From an uncultured Pseudomonadota bacterium (GTDB taxonomy: Bacteria > Pseudomonadota > Gammaproteobacteria > Burkholderiales > SG8-39), in contig CAITSH010000291.1 of assembly GCA_903895005.1 (NCBI GenBank), positions 1-8,208 of the forward strand: a DNA stretch of 8,208 nucleotides, read 5' to 3'. Shown here piece after piece: positions 1 to 6,506 of the stretch. The position numbers and the translations under genes were made by a program. The notes under the pieces were generated by a model. The model worked only from the letters and a program-made list of their open reading frames with translations, ran no database searches and was not told the DNA's origin. Each line of letters starts with the position of its first letter. Position 1 is the first letter of the stretch.

Positions 1-137
1 GCACCCAGCGTGGCCGCGGCGGTGACCAGCAGCAGTGCCGGCACCGCCCAGACCTGTGGCGTAAAAGGCCATACGAGGAAGGCGATAAGCGCGAATTGCG
101 CCGCGACGAGAAGCCGCCCGGATAGCGATACGGGCAT
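1..137 (-). CDS. Probable isoprenylcysteine carboxyl methyltransferase-like membrane protein (N-terminal 45 codons, cut by the window edge)
   Basis: The reading frame opens with ATG at 137-135 and runs without a stop to the left edge, so only the N-terminus is visible. It begins MPVSLSGRLLVAAQFALIAF and continues as two hydrophobic stretches, at about residues 8-24 and 29-44. A short GRLLVxxQFALIA opening followed by a second hydrophobic helix resembles the N-termini of small bacterial membrane proteins annotated as isoprenylcysteine carboxyl methyltransferase (ICMT) family. The SAM-binding C-terminal part that would confirm this lies outside the window. The start codon comes 2 nt after the TGA of the upstream transporter gene (TGATCATG), which points to translational coupling in one operon. 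The product name is a resemblance call and could be wrong. That this is a membrane protein is much safer. Confidence 0.55.
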   Translation of the reverse strand, partial: MPVSLSGRLLVAAQFALIAFLVWPFTPQVWAVPALLLVTAAATLG

Positions 138-139
138 GA

Positions 140-1432
140 TCAGAGCAACGCGAACATCGCGAGCACCGCCGCCGCCATCACGGCGGTGGCAAACCAACCG
201 AGCACGCGCAGCCGCCTGCCGATCACAAACCGCCCCATCACCGCCGGGCGCACCGCAAGCAACATCATCACCGCCATGATAGGCACCGAGATCACGCCGT
301 TCACGATGGCCGCCCAGAACAGCATCTTGATTGAATCGACACCTGAGAAATCAATCGCCACACCGAGCAGTGTGGCCACCGTCAGGATGCAGTAAAAACC
401 GCGCGCCTTGGCCAGCGGCAAACCCAGCCCGATCGGCCAGCGAAAACTTTCCGCCACCGCATAGGCCGCGGACCCGGCGAGCACTGGCACCGCCAGCAAG
501 CCGGTGCCGACAATGCCGGCCGCGAAGAGCAGGAATGCAAAATCGCCAGCGAGCGGTCGCAGCGCCTCGGCGGCCTGCCCCGAGGTCTGGATATCCGTGA
601 CACCTGACACATGCAGCGTGACCGCCGTGGTCAGCATGATGCAAAACGCTATGAGGTTGGAGAACACCATACCAATGGCCGTATCAAACCAGATGCGTTT
701 CAGGTGGGTGACCGCCTGCTCAGGCGCCCCGCGCAGCGGTTCATCGCCGGGCGCCGCGCGCTGCTCCTCAACCTCCTGGGAGGCCTGCCAGAAGAACAGG
801 TAGGGGCTGATGGTGGTGCCCAGAACGGCGACCAGCGTGGCGATGTAATCGCGTTCAAACAACAGACGGGGCAGCAGGATCTCGCGGAAGGCCTCAAGCG
901 GCACATGTACCACCAGCACCGTGCCAACGTAAGCAAACAAGGCCAGCGTCAACCACTTCAGGATCGGCGCGTAACGCGGGAAGGGCACGAATATCTGCAA
1001 GGTCAGGCTGACCAGCGCGAACAGGATGACATAAATGCTGCTGTGCCCGCCCACAAGCAGGCGCAACGCATCACCCATGGCCCCGAGGTCGGCGGCGATA
1101 TTGATGGTGTTGGCAACGAGCAGCAGGGAAACGATGAAATAGAGCAGCGGCTTTGGGAACTGCATGCGGATGTTCGCGGCAAGGCCGTGGCCGGTGACAC
1201 GGCCGATGCGTGCGCTGACCACCTGGATGCCGATCATCAGCGGCGTGGTGAAGAGCACCGACCACAGCAGGCCGTAGCCGTACTGCGCGCCGGCCTGCGA
1301 ATACGTGGCGATGCCGCTGGGATCGTCATCGGCTGCGCCCGTGATCAGACCCGGACCGAGCCGCTTGAGCAGAGGAATTTCCGCCCGCTCCGTTACGGCC
1401 GCCGGCGCCGGACCGTGGTGACGATGCCTCAC
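140..1432 (-). CDS. Divergent NRAMP/SLC11-family divalent metal transporter with an altered metal-binding site
   Basis: A 430-residue polytopic inner-membrane protein, normal in length for NRAMP transporters, with about 11 hydrophobic segments. Helix 1 carries the family element as GAADDDPSGIATYSQAG (about residues 32-48). This aligns with the canonical DPGN motif but reads D37-P38-S39-G40. The helix-6 element is GTTISPYLFFWQAS (205-218), where classical members have GATVMPHNLYLHS, so Met-Pro-His becomes S209-P210-Y211. In classical NRAMPs the Asp and Asn of helix 1 and the Met of helix 6 coordinate Mn2+/Fe2+. Here only the Asp remains, so a plain MntH (Mn2+/H+ symport) call is not justified. 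Related clades lacking the Met include Mg2+ transporters (NRMT). The substrate here is inferred, not shown. The start is GTG, preceded by GGAG at a 6-nt spacing. The gene follows the methyltransferase-fold gene by 19 nt. Confidence 0.88.
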   Translation of the reverse strand: MRHRHHGPAPAAVTERAEIPLLKRLGPGLITGAADDDPSGIATYSQAGAQYGYGLLWSVLFTTPLMIGIQVVSARIGRVTGHGLAANIRMQFPKPLLYFIVSLLLVANTINIAADLGAMGDALRLLVGGHSSIYVILFALVSLTLQIFVPFPRYAPILKWLTLALFAYVGTVLVVHVPLEAFREILLPRLLFERDYIATLVAVLGTTISPYLFFWQASQEVEEQRAAPGDEPLRGAPEQAVTHLKRIWFDTAIGMVFSNLIAFCIMLTTAVTLHVSGVTDIQTSGQAAEALRPLAGDFAFLLFAAGIVGTGLLAVPVLAGSAAYAVAESFRWPIGLGLPLAKARGFYCILTVATLLGVAIDFSGVDSIKMLFWAAIVNGVISVPIMAVMMLLAVRPAVMGRFVIGRRLRVLGWFATAVMAAAVLAMFALL

Positions 1433-1438
1433 GCGCTT

Positions 1439-1442
1439 CTCC
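1439..1442 (-). promoter_or_regulatory. Ribosome binding site of the NRAMP-like gene, deciding its GTG start
   Basis: On the minus strand the sequence reads GGAG-AAGCGC-GTG. GGAG lies 6 nt before the GTG at 1432, within the 19-nt gap after the preceding gene's TGA. No ATG near the N-terminus competes, and the first helix is complete only if translation begins here. Confidence 0.6.
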
Positions 1443-1451
1443 GCCTCGCGC

Positions 1452-2282
1452 TCAAGGCTTTACGAACCGAAGCGTCATGCGATCGCTCTCCCCTATAGCC
1501 ATCATCCGCGCCAGGAGTTTTTCACGATCGGCGTCCTGTGTTCGAAGTGTCGGCGGCAAGGCCCAGACGCCCGCCGCATAATCCTTGGTATCGAGCGGAT
1601 TGGCGTTGACCTCGGAACGGGCATCGAGCCGGAAACCGGCGGCCTCGGCAAAAGCGATGACCTGGGACTCGTGCACATAGCCGTTGGTCGCGCGCGCATC
1701 AACGGGCAGCGCCGGATTGGCGCGGTGTTCGACCACACCGAGCACGCCGCCGGACTTTAGCGCGCGAAACATGCCGCCGAACACAGCGGCGACCGTGCCT
1801 GCGGTGATCCAGTTATGCACGTTGCGAAAGGTCAGCACCGCATCGGCTGCCGCAGGCGCCGTCTGGCCGGGTTGCGCAGCGTTGATCGAAAAGTCGGGAG
1901 CACGAAAATCAGCAAGCGCCGCCCTGCCCAGCACGCCGGATTTGTCGGCGACGCGTGCGCGCAGGCCCGCGGTCGCGCCACCGGCAAGGATCAGCAGGCC
2001 CTTGTCGTGAAGAAACGCACCGAGTATTTCGCTGTACCAGCCGCCACCGGGTGAAATCTCGACCACGGTCATGTCCTCGCGCACGCCAAAAAACGCCAGC
2101 GTCTCGAGCGGGTGCCGGTAACGATCGCGCAGGCGGTTGGCCGGGTCACGGTGTCCGCCCTCGACCGCAGTGGCCAGCGCGGGGGTTACACCGACCGGCT
2201 GCGCACGCGTCAGTGGAGCGGCGACAAGAAGTGCAACAAAAAGGGCGACATGAAGGGCGGCAGGGACGATGGCTTTGATCAT
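1452..2282 (-). CDS. Exported class I SAM-methyltransferase-fold protein (COG4798-like)
   Basis: A 276-residue protein. The open frame extends upstream to 2480, but that extension is unlike protein coding and would bury a signal peptide. ATG at 2282 gives a standard one: MIK, then a hydrophobic core of residues 4-22, then a PLTRA|QP cleavage site near residue 27. The mature part opens with RDPANRLRDRYRHPLETLAF. It then has motif I of the Rossmann-like fold as VVEISPGGGWYSEIL (73-87), a FRNVHNW element after the fourth strand (152-158), GYVHESQV (201-208) and a KDYAAGVWALPP tail element (233-242). This is the layout of the predicted methyltransferases of COG4798. No substrate is known to me, and SAM is not expected in the periplasm, so catalysis is uncertain. 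The Shine-Dalgarno sequence is poor. A weak -10-like TATACG lies at 2320-2315 with no good -35. It is 19 nt upstream of the NRAMP-like gene. Confidence 0.82.
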   Translation of the reverse strand: MIKAIVPAALHVALFVALLVAAPLTRAQPVGVTPALATAVEGGHRDPANRLRDRYRHPLETLAFFGVREDMTVVEISPGGGWYSEILGAFLHDKGLLILAGGATAGLRARVADKSGVLGRAALADFRAPDFSINAAQPGQTAPAAADAVLTFRNVHNWITAGTVAAVFGGMFRALKSGGVLGVVEHRANPALPVDARATNGYVHESQVIAFAEAAGFRLDARSEVNANPLDTKDYAAGVWALPPTLRTQDADREKLLARMMAIGESDRMTLRFVKP

Positions 2283-2507
2283 GGGCGTGACCGAATGCAA
2301 GGATGTGTCGGGATCGTATAAATCATCAATGGGCGAAAGCGTACCCGAAGAATGCCATGCCGCCCGTTCGATTGCGTACACAGGCGCGTCGCTATGGCGG
2401 CGTTGGCGTTTCGGCGCCGGCAAGGTGGTTCCCGCAACATGCTGACGTTTTACCCCACCCACCTTGCGGCACGCTGTCACCGCCTCATCGCAAACCCGCG
2501 CCCGGCC

Positions 2508-3071
2508 TCAGCCCGCAGCGGCGACTTTTTGTCCCAACTCGACACCTTCGAGCAGGCGAATTTTTTCCCTCACCGCAAACGCGCGCGCGTTCGGGCTGAG
2601 TTCGCCCGCAGTGACGAAAAGGCACTCGTGCGCCTCATGCGCGGCCTTCGCGTCGACCAGCGCGCGCAGTGGCGCGATGCCACCCTGCGCCACCTTCCAG
2701 CGCTTGCACGCAACCAGGGTGACGCGACCGTCCTTGTGCAGGGTGAACTCGACGGCCTCGCCGGCGACGGCGTCAACGCGGTAACCATCGGCGCGAAACA
2801 CCGCTTCGATTTTTTCCGAAAAGTTCTGCCAGGACATCGCGCGCAAAGCCTCGAGCGAGGCGCTCACCCGTTCGGGACTGGGCGCGCGCAGCTGGCGCCA
2901 GCCGGCGTAAGCGGCGATCCCCAGAAAAGGCAGCGTCGAAAACGCCGCGGCGTAATCGGGCAGGAATTGCCGAACCGCCATGAACATGCCCGCTGCAATC
3001 AGGAAACTCACCCACCATGGCGAGCGCGCCAGTATCGCAAACAGTGAGTTCTTGTTCATGCGCAGTTGCAC
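2508..3071 (-). CDS. Membrane-anchored Mrr-like restriction-endonuclease-fold protein with a degenerate catalytic motif
   Basis: A 187-residue protein. Two hydrophobic helices (about residues 18-35 and 41-58) anchor it, and a short charged linker (RAPSPER) leads to a cytoplasmic PD-(D/E)xK domain of Mrr type (about 75-178). The domain shows LEALRAMSWQNFSEKIEAVF, then HKDGRVTLVACKRWK (112-126), then GGIAPLRALVDA and a FVTAGELSPNARAFA strand-helix (152-166) followed by IRLLEG. In active Mrr relatives the core reads roughly D-(LVLxKDGxxxLV)-Q-C-K. Here the Asp position is E108, the Gln/Glu position is A121, and only K123 is kept, so nuclease activity is doubtful. Such membrane-tethered Mrr-domain proteins are common in proteobacteria without a cognate methylase, and no modification methylase is visible here. 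The GTG start at 3071 is favoured over ATG at 3059 because AAAGGA sits 8 nt before it. Confidence 0.8.
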   Translation of the reverse strand: MQLRMNKNSLFAILARSPWWVSFLIAAGMFMAVRQFLPDYAAAFSTLPFLGIAAYAGWRQLRAPSPERVSASLEALRAMSWQNFSEKIEAVFRADGYRVDAVAGEAVEFTLHKDGRVTLVACKRWKVAQGGIAPLRALVDAKAAHEAHECLFVTAGELSPNARAFAVREKIRLLEGVELGQKVAAAG

Positions 3072-3079
3072 GGTGGTAA

Positions 3080-3085
3080 TCCTTT
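3080..3085 (-). promoter_or_regulatory. Ribosome binding site of the Mrr-like gene, selecting GTG 3071 over ATG 3059
   Basis: The minus strand reads AAAGGA-TTACCACC-GTG, an 8-nt spacing. The in-frame ATG four codons later would be 20 nt from this purine stretch, too far for it to serve. Confidence 0.6.
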
Positions 3086-3187
3086 CATAGCCAAATTAAA
3101 AAGTAGTGGGCGTTCCGCACGAAAAAAGGCACCTACTGGAAATGCCCGTCTGGCGCGGCTTTTCAGCCATCTATCGATGCATTGCCC

Positions 3188-3213
3188 AATAAAAAGGGCG
3201 GCCACGGCCGCCC
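3188..3213 (-). terminator. Rho-independent terminator of hppA
   Basis: Starting 28 nt after the hppA stop, the minus strand forms a 7-bp GC-only stem, GGGCGGC paired with GCCGCCC (3213-3207 with 3202-3196), closed by a four-base loop. A U-rich tract follows, TTTTTATT (3195-3188). This is a textbook intrinsic terminator and separates the pyrophosphate block from the Mrr-like gene. The plus strand has only a short TTT after the stem, so termination in the opposite direction would be weak. Confidence 0.88.
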
Positions 3214-3241
3214 CCTTTACCGCTTTGCGCAGTGGCCGAGC

Positions 3242-5311
3242 TTACAGCAGCGGCACCACCAGCAGCGCGACGATGTTGATGATCTTGATCAGCGGGTTTA
3301 CCGCCGGGCCGGCGGTGTCCTTGTACGGGTCGCCCACGGTGTCGCCGGTAACGGCGGCCTTGTGCGCATCCGAACCCTTGCCGCCGAAGTGGCCGTCTTC
3401 GATGTATTTCTTAGCGTTATCCCATGCGCCACCGCCGGTGGTCATCGAGATGGCGACAAAAATACCGGTGACGATGGACCCCATCAGCACGCCGCCGAGG
3501 GCTACCGGGCCGAGGGCGAGGCCGACAACGATGGGCACGGCAACGGGCAGCAGCGACGGTACGATCATTTCCTTGATCGCCGCCTTGGTCAGCATATCGA
3601 CCGCAACGCCGTACTCGGGCTTGGCCGTGCCTTCCATGATGCCGGGGATTTCCTTGAACTGGCGGCGCACTTCAACCACCACGGAACCGGCGGCGCGTCC
3701 GACCGCCTCCATTGCCATCGCGGCAAACATGTAAGGAATCAGGCCGCCGATCAGGAGGCCGATCACCACCATGTGGTTGGAGAGGTCAAAGGACACCACC
3801 TTGCCCGAAGCTTCGAGGGCGTGAGTGTAGTCGGCGAACAGCACCAGTGCGGCCAGAGCGGCCGAGCCGATAGCGTAGCCCTTGGTCACCGCCTTGGTGG
3901 TGTTGCCCACAGCGTCGAGCGGGTCGGTAATCGCGCGCACCGAGTCAGGCAGGTTGGACATTTCGGCAATGCCACCAGCGTTGTCGGTGATCGGGCCATA
4001 GGCGTCGAGTGCGACGATGATGCCGGCCATCGACAACATGGAGGTCGCGGCGATGGCGATGCCGTAGAGCCCCCCCAGCTTGTAGGCAAGCAGGATGGAC
4101 ACGCAAACCGAAATCACCGGCCAGGCGCAGGACTTCATCGAAATGCCGATACCGGCGATGATGTTGGTCGCATGGCCCGTGGTCGAGGCCTGCGCGACGT
4201 GGCGCACCGGCGCGAACTCGGTCGCGGTGTAGTACTCGGTGATAACCACCATCAGCGCGGTCAGCACCAGCCCGACCATGGCCGAACCCCACAGGTGCCA
4301 GACGGTGATCAGGCGCTTGCCGTCACCCATGTCGAAGGGCACGGTCTTGAGCACATCGCCCATGATCCAGTCGGTCAGGAAATAGAACACGACAGCCGAG
4401 AGCACGCCGGCGACGATGAGTCCCTTGTACAAGGCGTTCATGATTTTGGAGCCGGGCGTCGCCTTGACGAACATGCAGCCAATGACCGAGGCGATGATGG
4501 AGAAACCGCCAAGAACCAGCGGGTAGATCACCGCCGCCGAGGTTTCGGTTTTCACCATCAGCGCGCCGAGAATCATGGTGGCGATCAGCGTCACGGCATA
4601 GGTCTCGAACAGGTCGGCGGCCATACCGGCGCAGTCACCGACGTTGTCACCGACGTTGTCTGCGATAACCGCCGGGTTGCGCGGGTCATCTTCCGGGATG
4701 CCGGCTTCCACCTTGCCAACGAGGTCGGCGCCGACGTCGGCACCCTTGGTGAAAATGCCACCGCCAAGACGCGCGAAAATCGAGATCAGCGAACCTCCGA
4801 AGCCAAAGCCGACCAGCGGCTTAATGACGTCAGCAAGCGGCGCGCCGTGCGCACCGGAGGCAACCAGGATGGCGTAGTAGCCGGCAACGCCGAGGAGGCC
4901 AAGTCCCACCACCAGCATGCCCGTGATGGCACCGCCGCGGAAGGCGACCTGAAGGGCCTCGTTGAGGCCTGTGCGGGCGGCTTCAGCGGTGCGCACGTTG
5001 GCGCGCACAGATACGTTCATGCCGATGTAGCCTGTGGCGCCGGACAGGATGGCACCCAGCGCAAAACCCCAGGCGGTGGCCCAGCCAAGGCCCGGGACAA
5101 AGCCCACGAGCAGGAACAGGATCACGCCGACGATGGCGATGGTGGTGTACTGCCGGTTGAGGTAGGCCATAGCGCCGGCCTGGATCGCAGCGGCGATTTC
5201 GCGCATGCGGTCGTTGCCTGTGGGCTGGGCAAGGATCCACTTGGTGGACACTGCCCCGTAGAGTATGGCGAACACGGCGCACGCGAGCGCGAACCAGAGA
5301 CCTGCGGACAT
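3242..5311 (-). CDS. hppA: K+-independent proton-translocating membrane pyrophosphatase
   Basis: A 689-residue integral membrane pump that hydrolyses Mg-PPi to two phosphates and moves H+ out of the cytoplasm. Length and about 16 hydrophobic segments match the family. The substrate-binding motifs are all intact: [18 protein letters not shown] (192-209), [18 protein letters not shown] (219-236), [12 protein letters not shown] (436-447) and [14 protein letters not shown] (656-669). The subfamily is set by [10 protein letters not shown] (469-478). Lys473 and Thr476 occupy the positions that are Ala and Gly in K+-dependent enzymes, so this is the K+-independent, H+-pumping class rather than a Na+ pump. 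The ATG start is preceded by AGGGAG with 5 nt spacing. The gene has its own promoter (5403-5411) and terminator (3188-3213), so it can be expressed alone, though pfp lies upstream on the same strand. No key residue is missing. Confidence 0.98.
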   Translation of the reverse strand: MSAGLWFALACAVFAILYGAVSTKWILAQPTGNDRMREIAAAIQAGAMAYLNRQYTTIAIVGVILFLLVGFVPGLGWATAWGFALGAILSGATGYIGMNVSVRANVRTAEAARTGLNEALQVAFRGGAITGMLVVGLGLLGVAGYYAILVASGAHGAPLADVIKPLVGFGFGGSLISIFARLGGGIFTKGADVGADLVGKVEAGIPEDDPRNPAVIADNVGDNVGDCAGMAADLFETYAVTLIATMILGALMVKTETSAAVIYPLVLGGFSIIASVIGCMFVKATPGSKIMNALYKGLIVAGVLSAVVFYFLTDWIMGDVLKTVPFDMGDGKRLITVWHLWGSAMVGLVLTALMVVITEYYTATEFAPVRHVAQASTTGHATNIIAGIGISMKSCAWPVISVCVSILLAYKLGGLYGIAIAATSMLSMAGIIVALDAYGPITDNAGGIAEMSNLPDSVRAITDPLDAVGNTTKAVTKGYAIGSAALAALVLFADYTHALEASGKVVSFDLSNHMVVIGLLIGGLIPYMFAAMAMEAVGRAAGSVVVEVRRQFKEIPGIMEGTAKPEYGVAVDMLTKAAIKEMIVPSLLPVAVPIVVGLALGPVALGGVLMGSIVTGIFVAISMTTGGGAWDNAKKYIEDGHFGGKGSDAHKAAVTGDTVGDPYKDTAGPAVNPLIKIINIVALLVVPLL

Positions 5312-5402
5312 AATTTCTCCCTAGACTTTGTGAATAACTTGAACGGCGGCCGATTCTGGAGGCTGCTGTCGGCGGACCGGCGGATGGCTTTGTTAGCGCA
5401 AA

Positions 5403-5411
5403 ATTATAGCA
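5403..5411 (-). promoter_or_regulatory. Extended -10 promoter of hppA
   Basis: The minus strand carries TGC-TATAAT, a perfect sigma-70 -10 hexamer (5408-5403) with the TGn extension (5411-5409). No convincing -35 appears at 16-18 bp spacing; the candidates are TGCCGG, ATGCCG and TATGCC. That is typical for extended -10 promoters. Transcription would start near 5396, giving a leader of about 85 nt. It lies in the AT-richer patch of an otherwise GC-rich gap. No riboswitch-like fold was recognised in the leader. Confidence 0.7.
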
Positions 5412-5460
5412 GCCCGTGCGCCCTCCGGCATAGCCTCGATTTGTATCCGCCGCGAATGAA

Positions 5461-5492
5461 CGTGCCGGTCGACGGCACGCCCCGGGAGGGGC
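5461..5492 (-). terminator. Tandem hairpins directly after the two-module membrane gene
   Basis: Just downstream of the stop at 5493 the minus strand can form two adjacent stem-loops. The first is GCCCC/GGGGC with a four-base loop (5492-5479). The second is CGTGCCG/CGGCACG with a five-base loop (5479-5461). No uridine run follows, only TTCATT, so this may be a weak or Rho-assisted terminator or an mRNA 3'-end stabiliser. It lies upstream of the hppA promoter and may partly insulate hppA from the genes before it. Confidence 0.4.
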
Positions 5493-5855
5493 TCAGACGT
5501 ACATCGGCTTTCCCTCAGACAGGCGGATCCAGCCCTTTACGATGCGGTAAACGAGCCAGATTGCGGTAGCGCCCATTATGGCGAAACCCACCACGACCAC
5601 CATCAGCGCAAATCCCACGGCACCCCACAGCAGGCAAAACCAGAAGGTGCGTATCTGCCAGCGAAAGTGTGACTCTATCCAGGTGCCGGCGATCTCGTCG
5701 CGCTTGACGTAGTTAACGACCACCGCGGCAATGAACGTCACCCCCATAAGGAATGACGCCGCCTGCAATGCATACACCAGCGTCGCCAGTTGCCGGGACG
5801 AATGCTCGTTCGCGAGCACCTTGCCCGCATCATCGGGACTCTCGTTCTCTTGCAT
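5493..5855 (-). CDS. Alternative call: separate 120-residue DUF4870-like membrane protein from an internal start
   Basis: This is the C-terminal module of the longer frame, listed because ATG 5855 looks like a genuine gene start. The minus strand reads AGGAGGGG-TC-ATG, and the protein begins MQENESPDDAGKVLANEHSS. A polar N-terminus like this, followed by the first helix, is how stand-alone relatives begin. The protein has three hydrophobic segments and the conserved AGTWIESHFRWQIRTFW loop. The family is known to me only as predicted small inner-membrane proteins without an established function. Its length fits the stand-alone relatives. If this call is right, the upstream module is its own gene ending near 5867 or read through into this one. 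Confidence 0.5.
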   Translation of the reverse strand: MQENESPDDAGKVLANEHSSRQLATLVYALQAASFLMGVTFIAAVVVNYVKRDEIAGTWIESHFRWQIRTFWFCLLWGAVGFALMVVVVGFAIMGATAIWLVYRIVKGWIRLSEGKPMYV

Positions 5856-6506
5856 GACCCCTCCTGTCAGGATGCCTTCCGTATTGACCACCGCCCGCGC
5901 GTTGCGTCCGAACCAAGCCCATAAGGCGAGCGCCCCGCCCACGCCCAGGCCACCGACCAGCGCCGCCGCGGCTCCGGCAAGGTCGAACAACACCCCGGGA
6001 AAGGGGTTGTGCCCCACCGACATGACACGCGGCGCAAACACACCGTCCACCACCACCTCGTAGCGCCCGGGTTCTGCGATGCGAAAGACCGCCACCGCGA
6101 CCCGCTCGGCACCGTCGGTACTCGAGCGCAGCCCGGTGCTGGGGCGCACCGCAATACCGGCACCGCCGGTCGATTCGATGACGCTGATACGCGCCCCGTC
6201 CGGCAGAACCTCGGGAACGGCGTAATTGCGCCCCCCGAACACGGTGCGATACTCATGCCACAACACATAGCGTCCGGGCTTTGCGGTGGCAAACACGAAT
6301 TTGCCGGGCGCGAGGAACTGCGGCGTATCGGTCAGGCCTTGAACGAATTTCATCACCAGCAGCGTGCATGCAGCGATGCCCGCAACCGCCAGCAGCGCGG
6401 CGACCGCGTACCAGAGTCGTCCCGGCGCCGTCTTGGTAACGCGCCCGGTGGCGTGGGTGCCGTCCAGACTAGCGATCGGGCACGCCGTAGCGGCGCAGCA
6501 AAGCAA
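5493..6506 (-). CDS. Two-module membrane protein: periplasmic beta-domain protein joined in frame to a DUF4870-like membrane protein
   Basis: One uninterrupted 337-codon frame with two unlike halves. Residues 1-217 contain a helix (about 32-53), an extracytoplasmic stretch rich in beta pattern with FATAKPGRYVLWHEYRTVF (72-90), LPDGARISVIE and AEPGRYEVVVDG (144-155), and a second helix (about 172-197). I do not recognise this half. Residues 218-337 resemble the stand-alone proteobacterial membrane proteins of about 115 residues related to DUF4870. These have a helix, then NYVKRDEIAGTWIESHFRWQ (265-284), IRTFWF, further helices (about 287-319) and a WLVYRIVKGWIRL tail. Met218 has a near-perfect Shine-Dalgarno, so the second half may be made separately. 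The start is poor: the only candidate before the first helix is TTG at 6506, which overlaps the upstream gene by 38 nt and has no clear Shine-Dalgarno. The stretch may really be two genes with a frame error. Confidence 0.6.
   Translation of the reverse strand: MLCCAATACPIASLDGTHATGRVTKTAPGRLWYAVAALLAVAGIAACTLLVMKFVQGLTDTPQFLAPGKFVFATAKPGRYVLWHEYRTVFGGRNYAVPEVLPDGARISVIESTGGAGIAVRPSTGLRSSTDGAERVAVAVFRIAEPGRYEVVVDGVFAPRVMSVGHNPFPGVLFDLAGAAAALVGGLGVGGALALWAWFGRNARAVVNTEGILTGGVMQENESPDDAGKVLANEHSSRQLATLVYALQAASFLMGVTFIAAVVVNYVKRDEIAGTWIESHFRWQIRTFWFCLLWGAVGFALMVVVVGFAIMGATAIWLVYRIVKGWIRLSEGKPMYV
5858..5865 (-). promoter_or_regulatory. Strong internal ribosome binding site inside the two-module frame
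   Basis: AGGAGGGG on the minus strand (5865-5858) is followed by TC and ATG (5855-5853). It is the strongest Shine-Dalgarno I see in the window, yet it lies within an open frame. A TGA in another frame (5869-5867) ends 11 nt before this ATG, which is the spacing expected between two adjacent operon genes. Confidence 0.65.

Noticed and set aside
140..1432. Naming the NRAMP-like gene mntH
   Set aside because: The Asn and Met that define Mn2+/Fe2+ selectivity are replaced, so the classical symbol would claim a substrate that the sequence does not support.
611..1498. A 295-codon plus-strand open frame across the NRAMP-like gene
   Set aside because: It is antisense to a clear transporter gene, the translation is rich in Arg, Gln and His with no recognisable motif, and no credible ribosome binding site was seen.
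2283..2480. N-terminal extension of the methyltransferase-fold gene to 2480
   Set aside because: The extra 66 residues are basic and unstructured, and they would place the signal peptide internally. The stretch is better read as part of the 225-bp gap between genes, which holds nothing else I can support.
2352..3047. A 231-codon plus-strand frame opposite the Mrr-like gene
   Set aside because: It is a shadow of the minus-strand gene, with an Arg/Ala-rich translation and no motif. It also spans the non-coding gap at its left end.
3182..5569. A 795-codon open frame on the plus strand, antisense to hppA
   Set aside because: It is the mirror of a highly conserved hppA in a GC-rich genome. The translation is dominated by His, Gly, Arg, Asp and Gln with no domain or membrane segment, and it runs through the hppA terminator and promoter.
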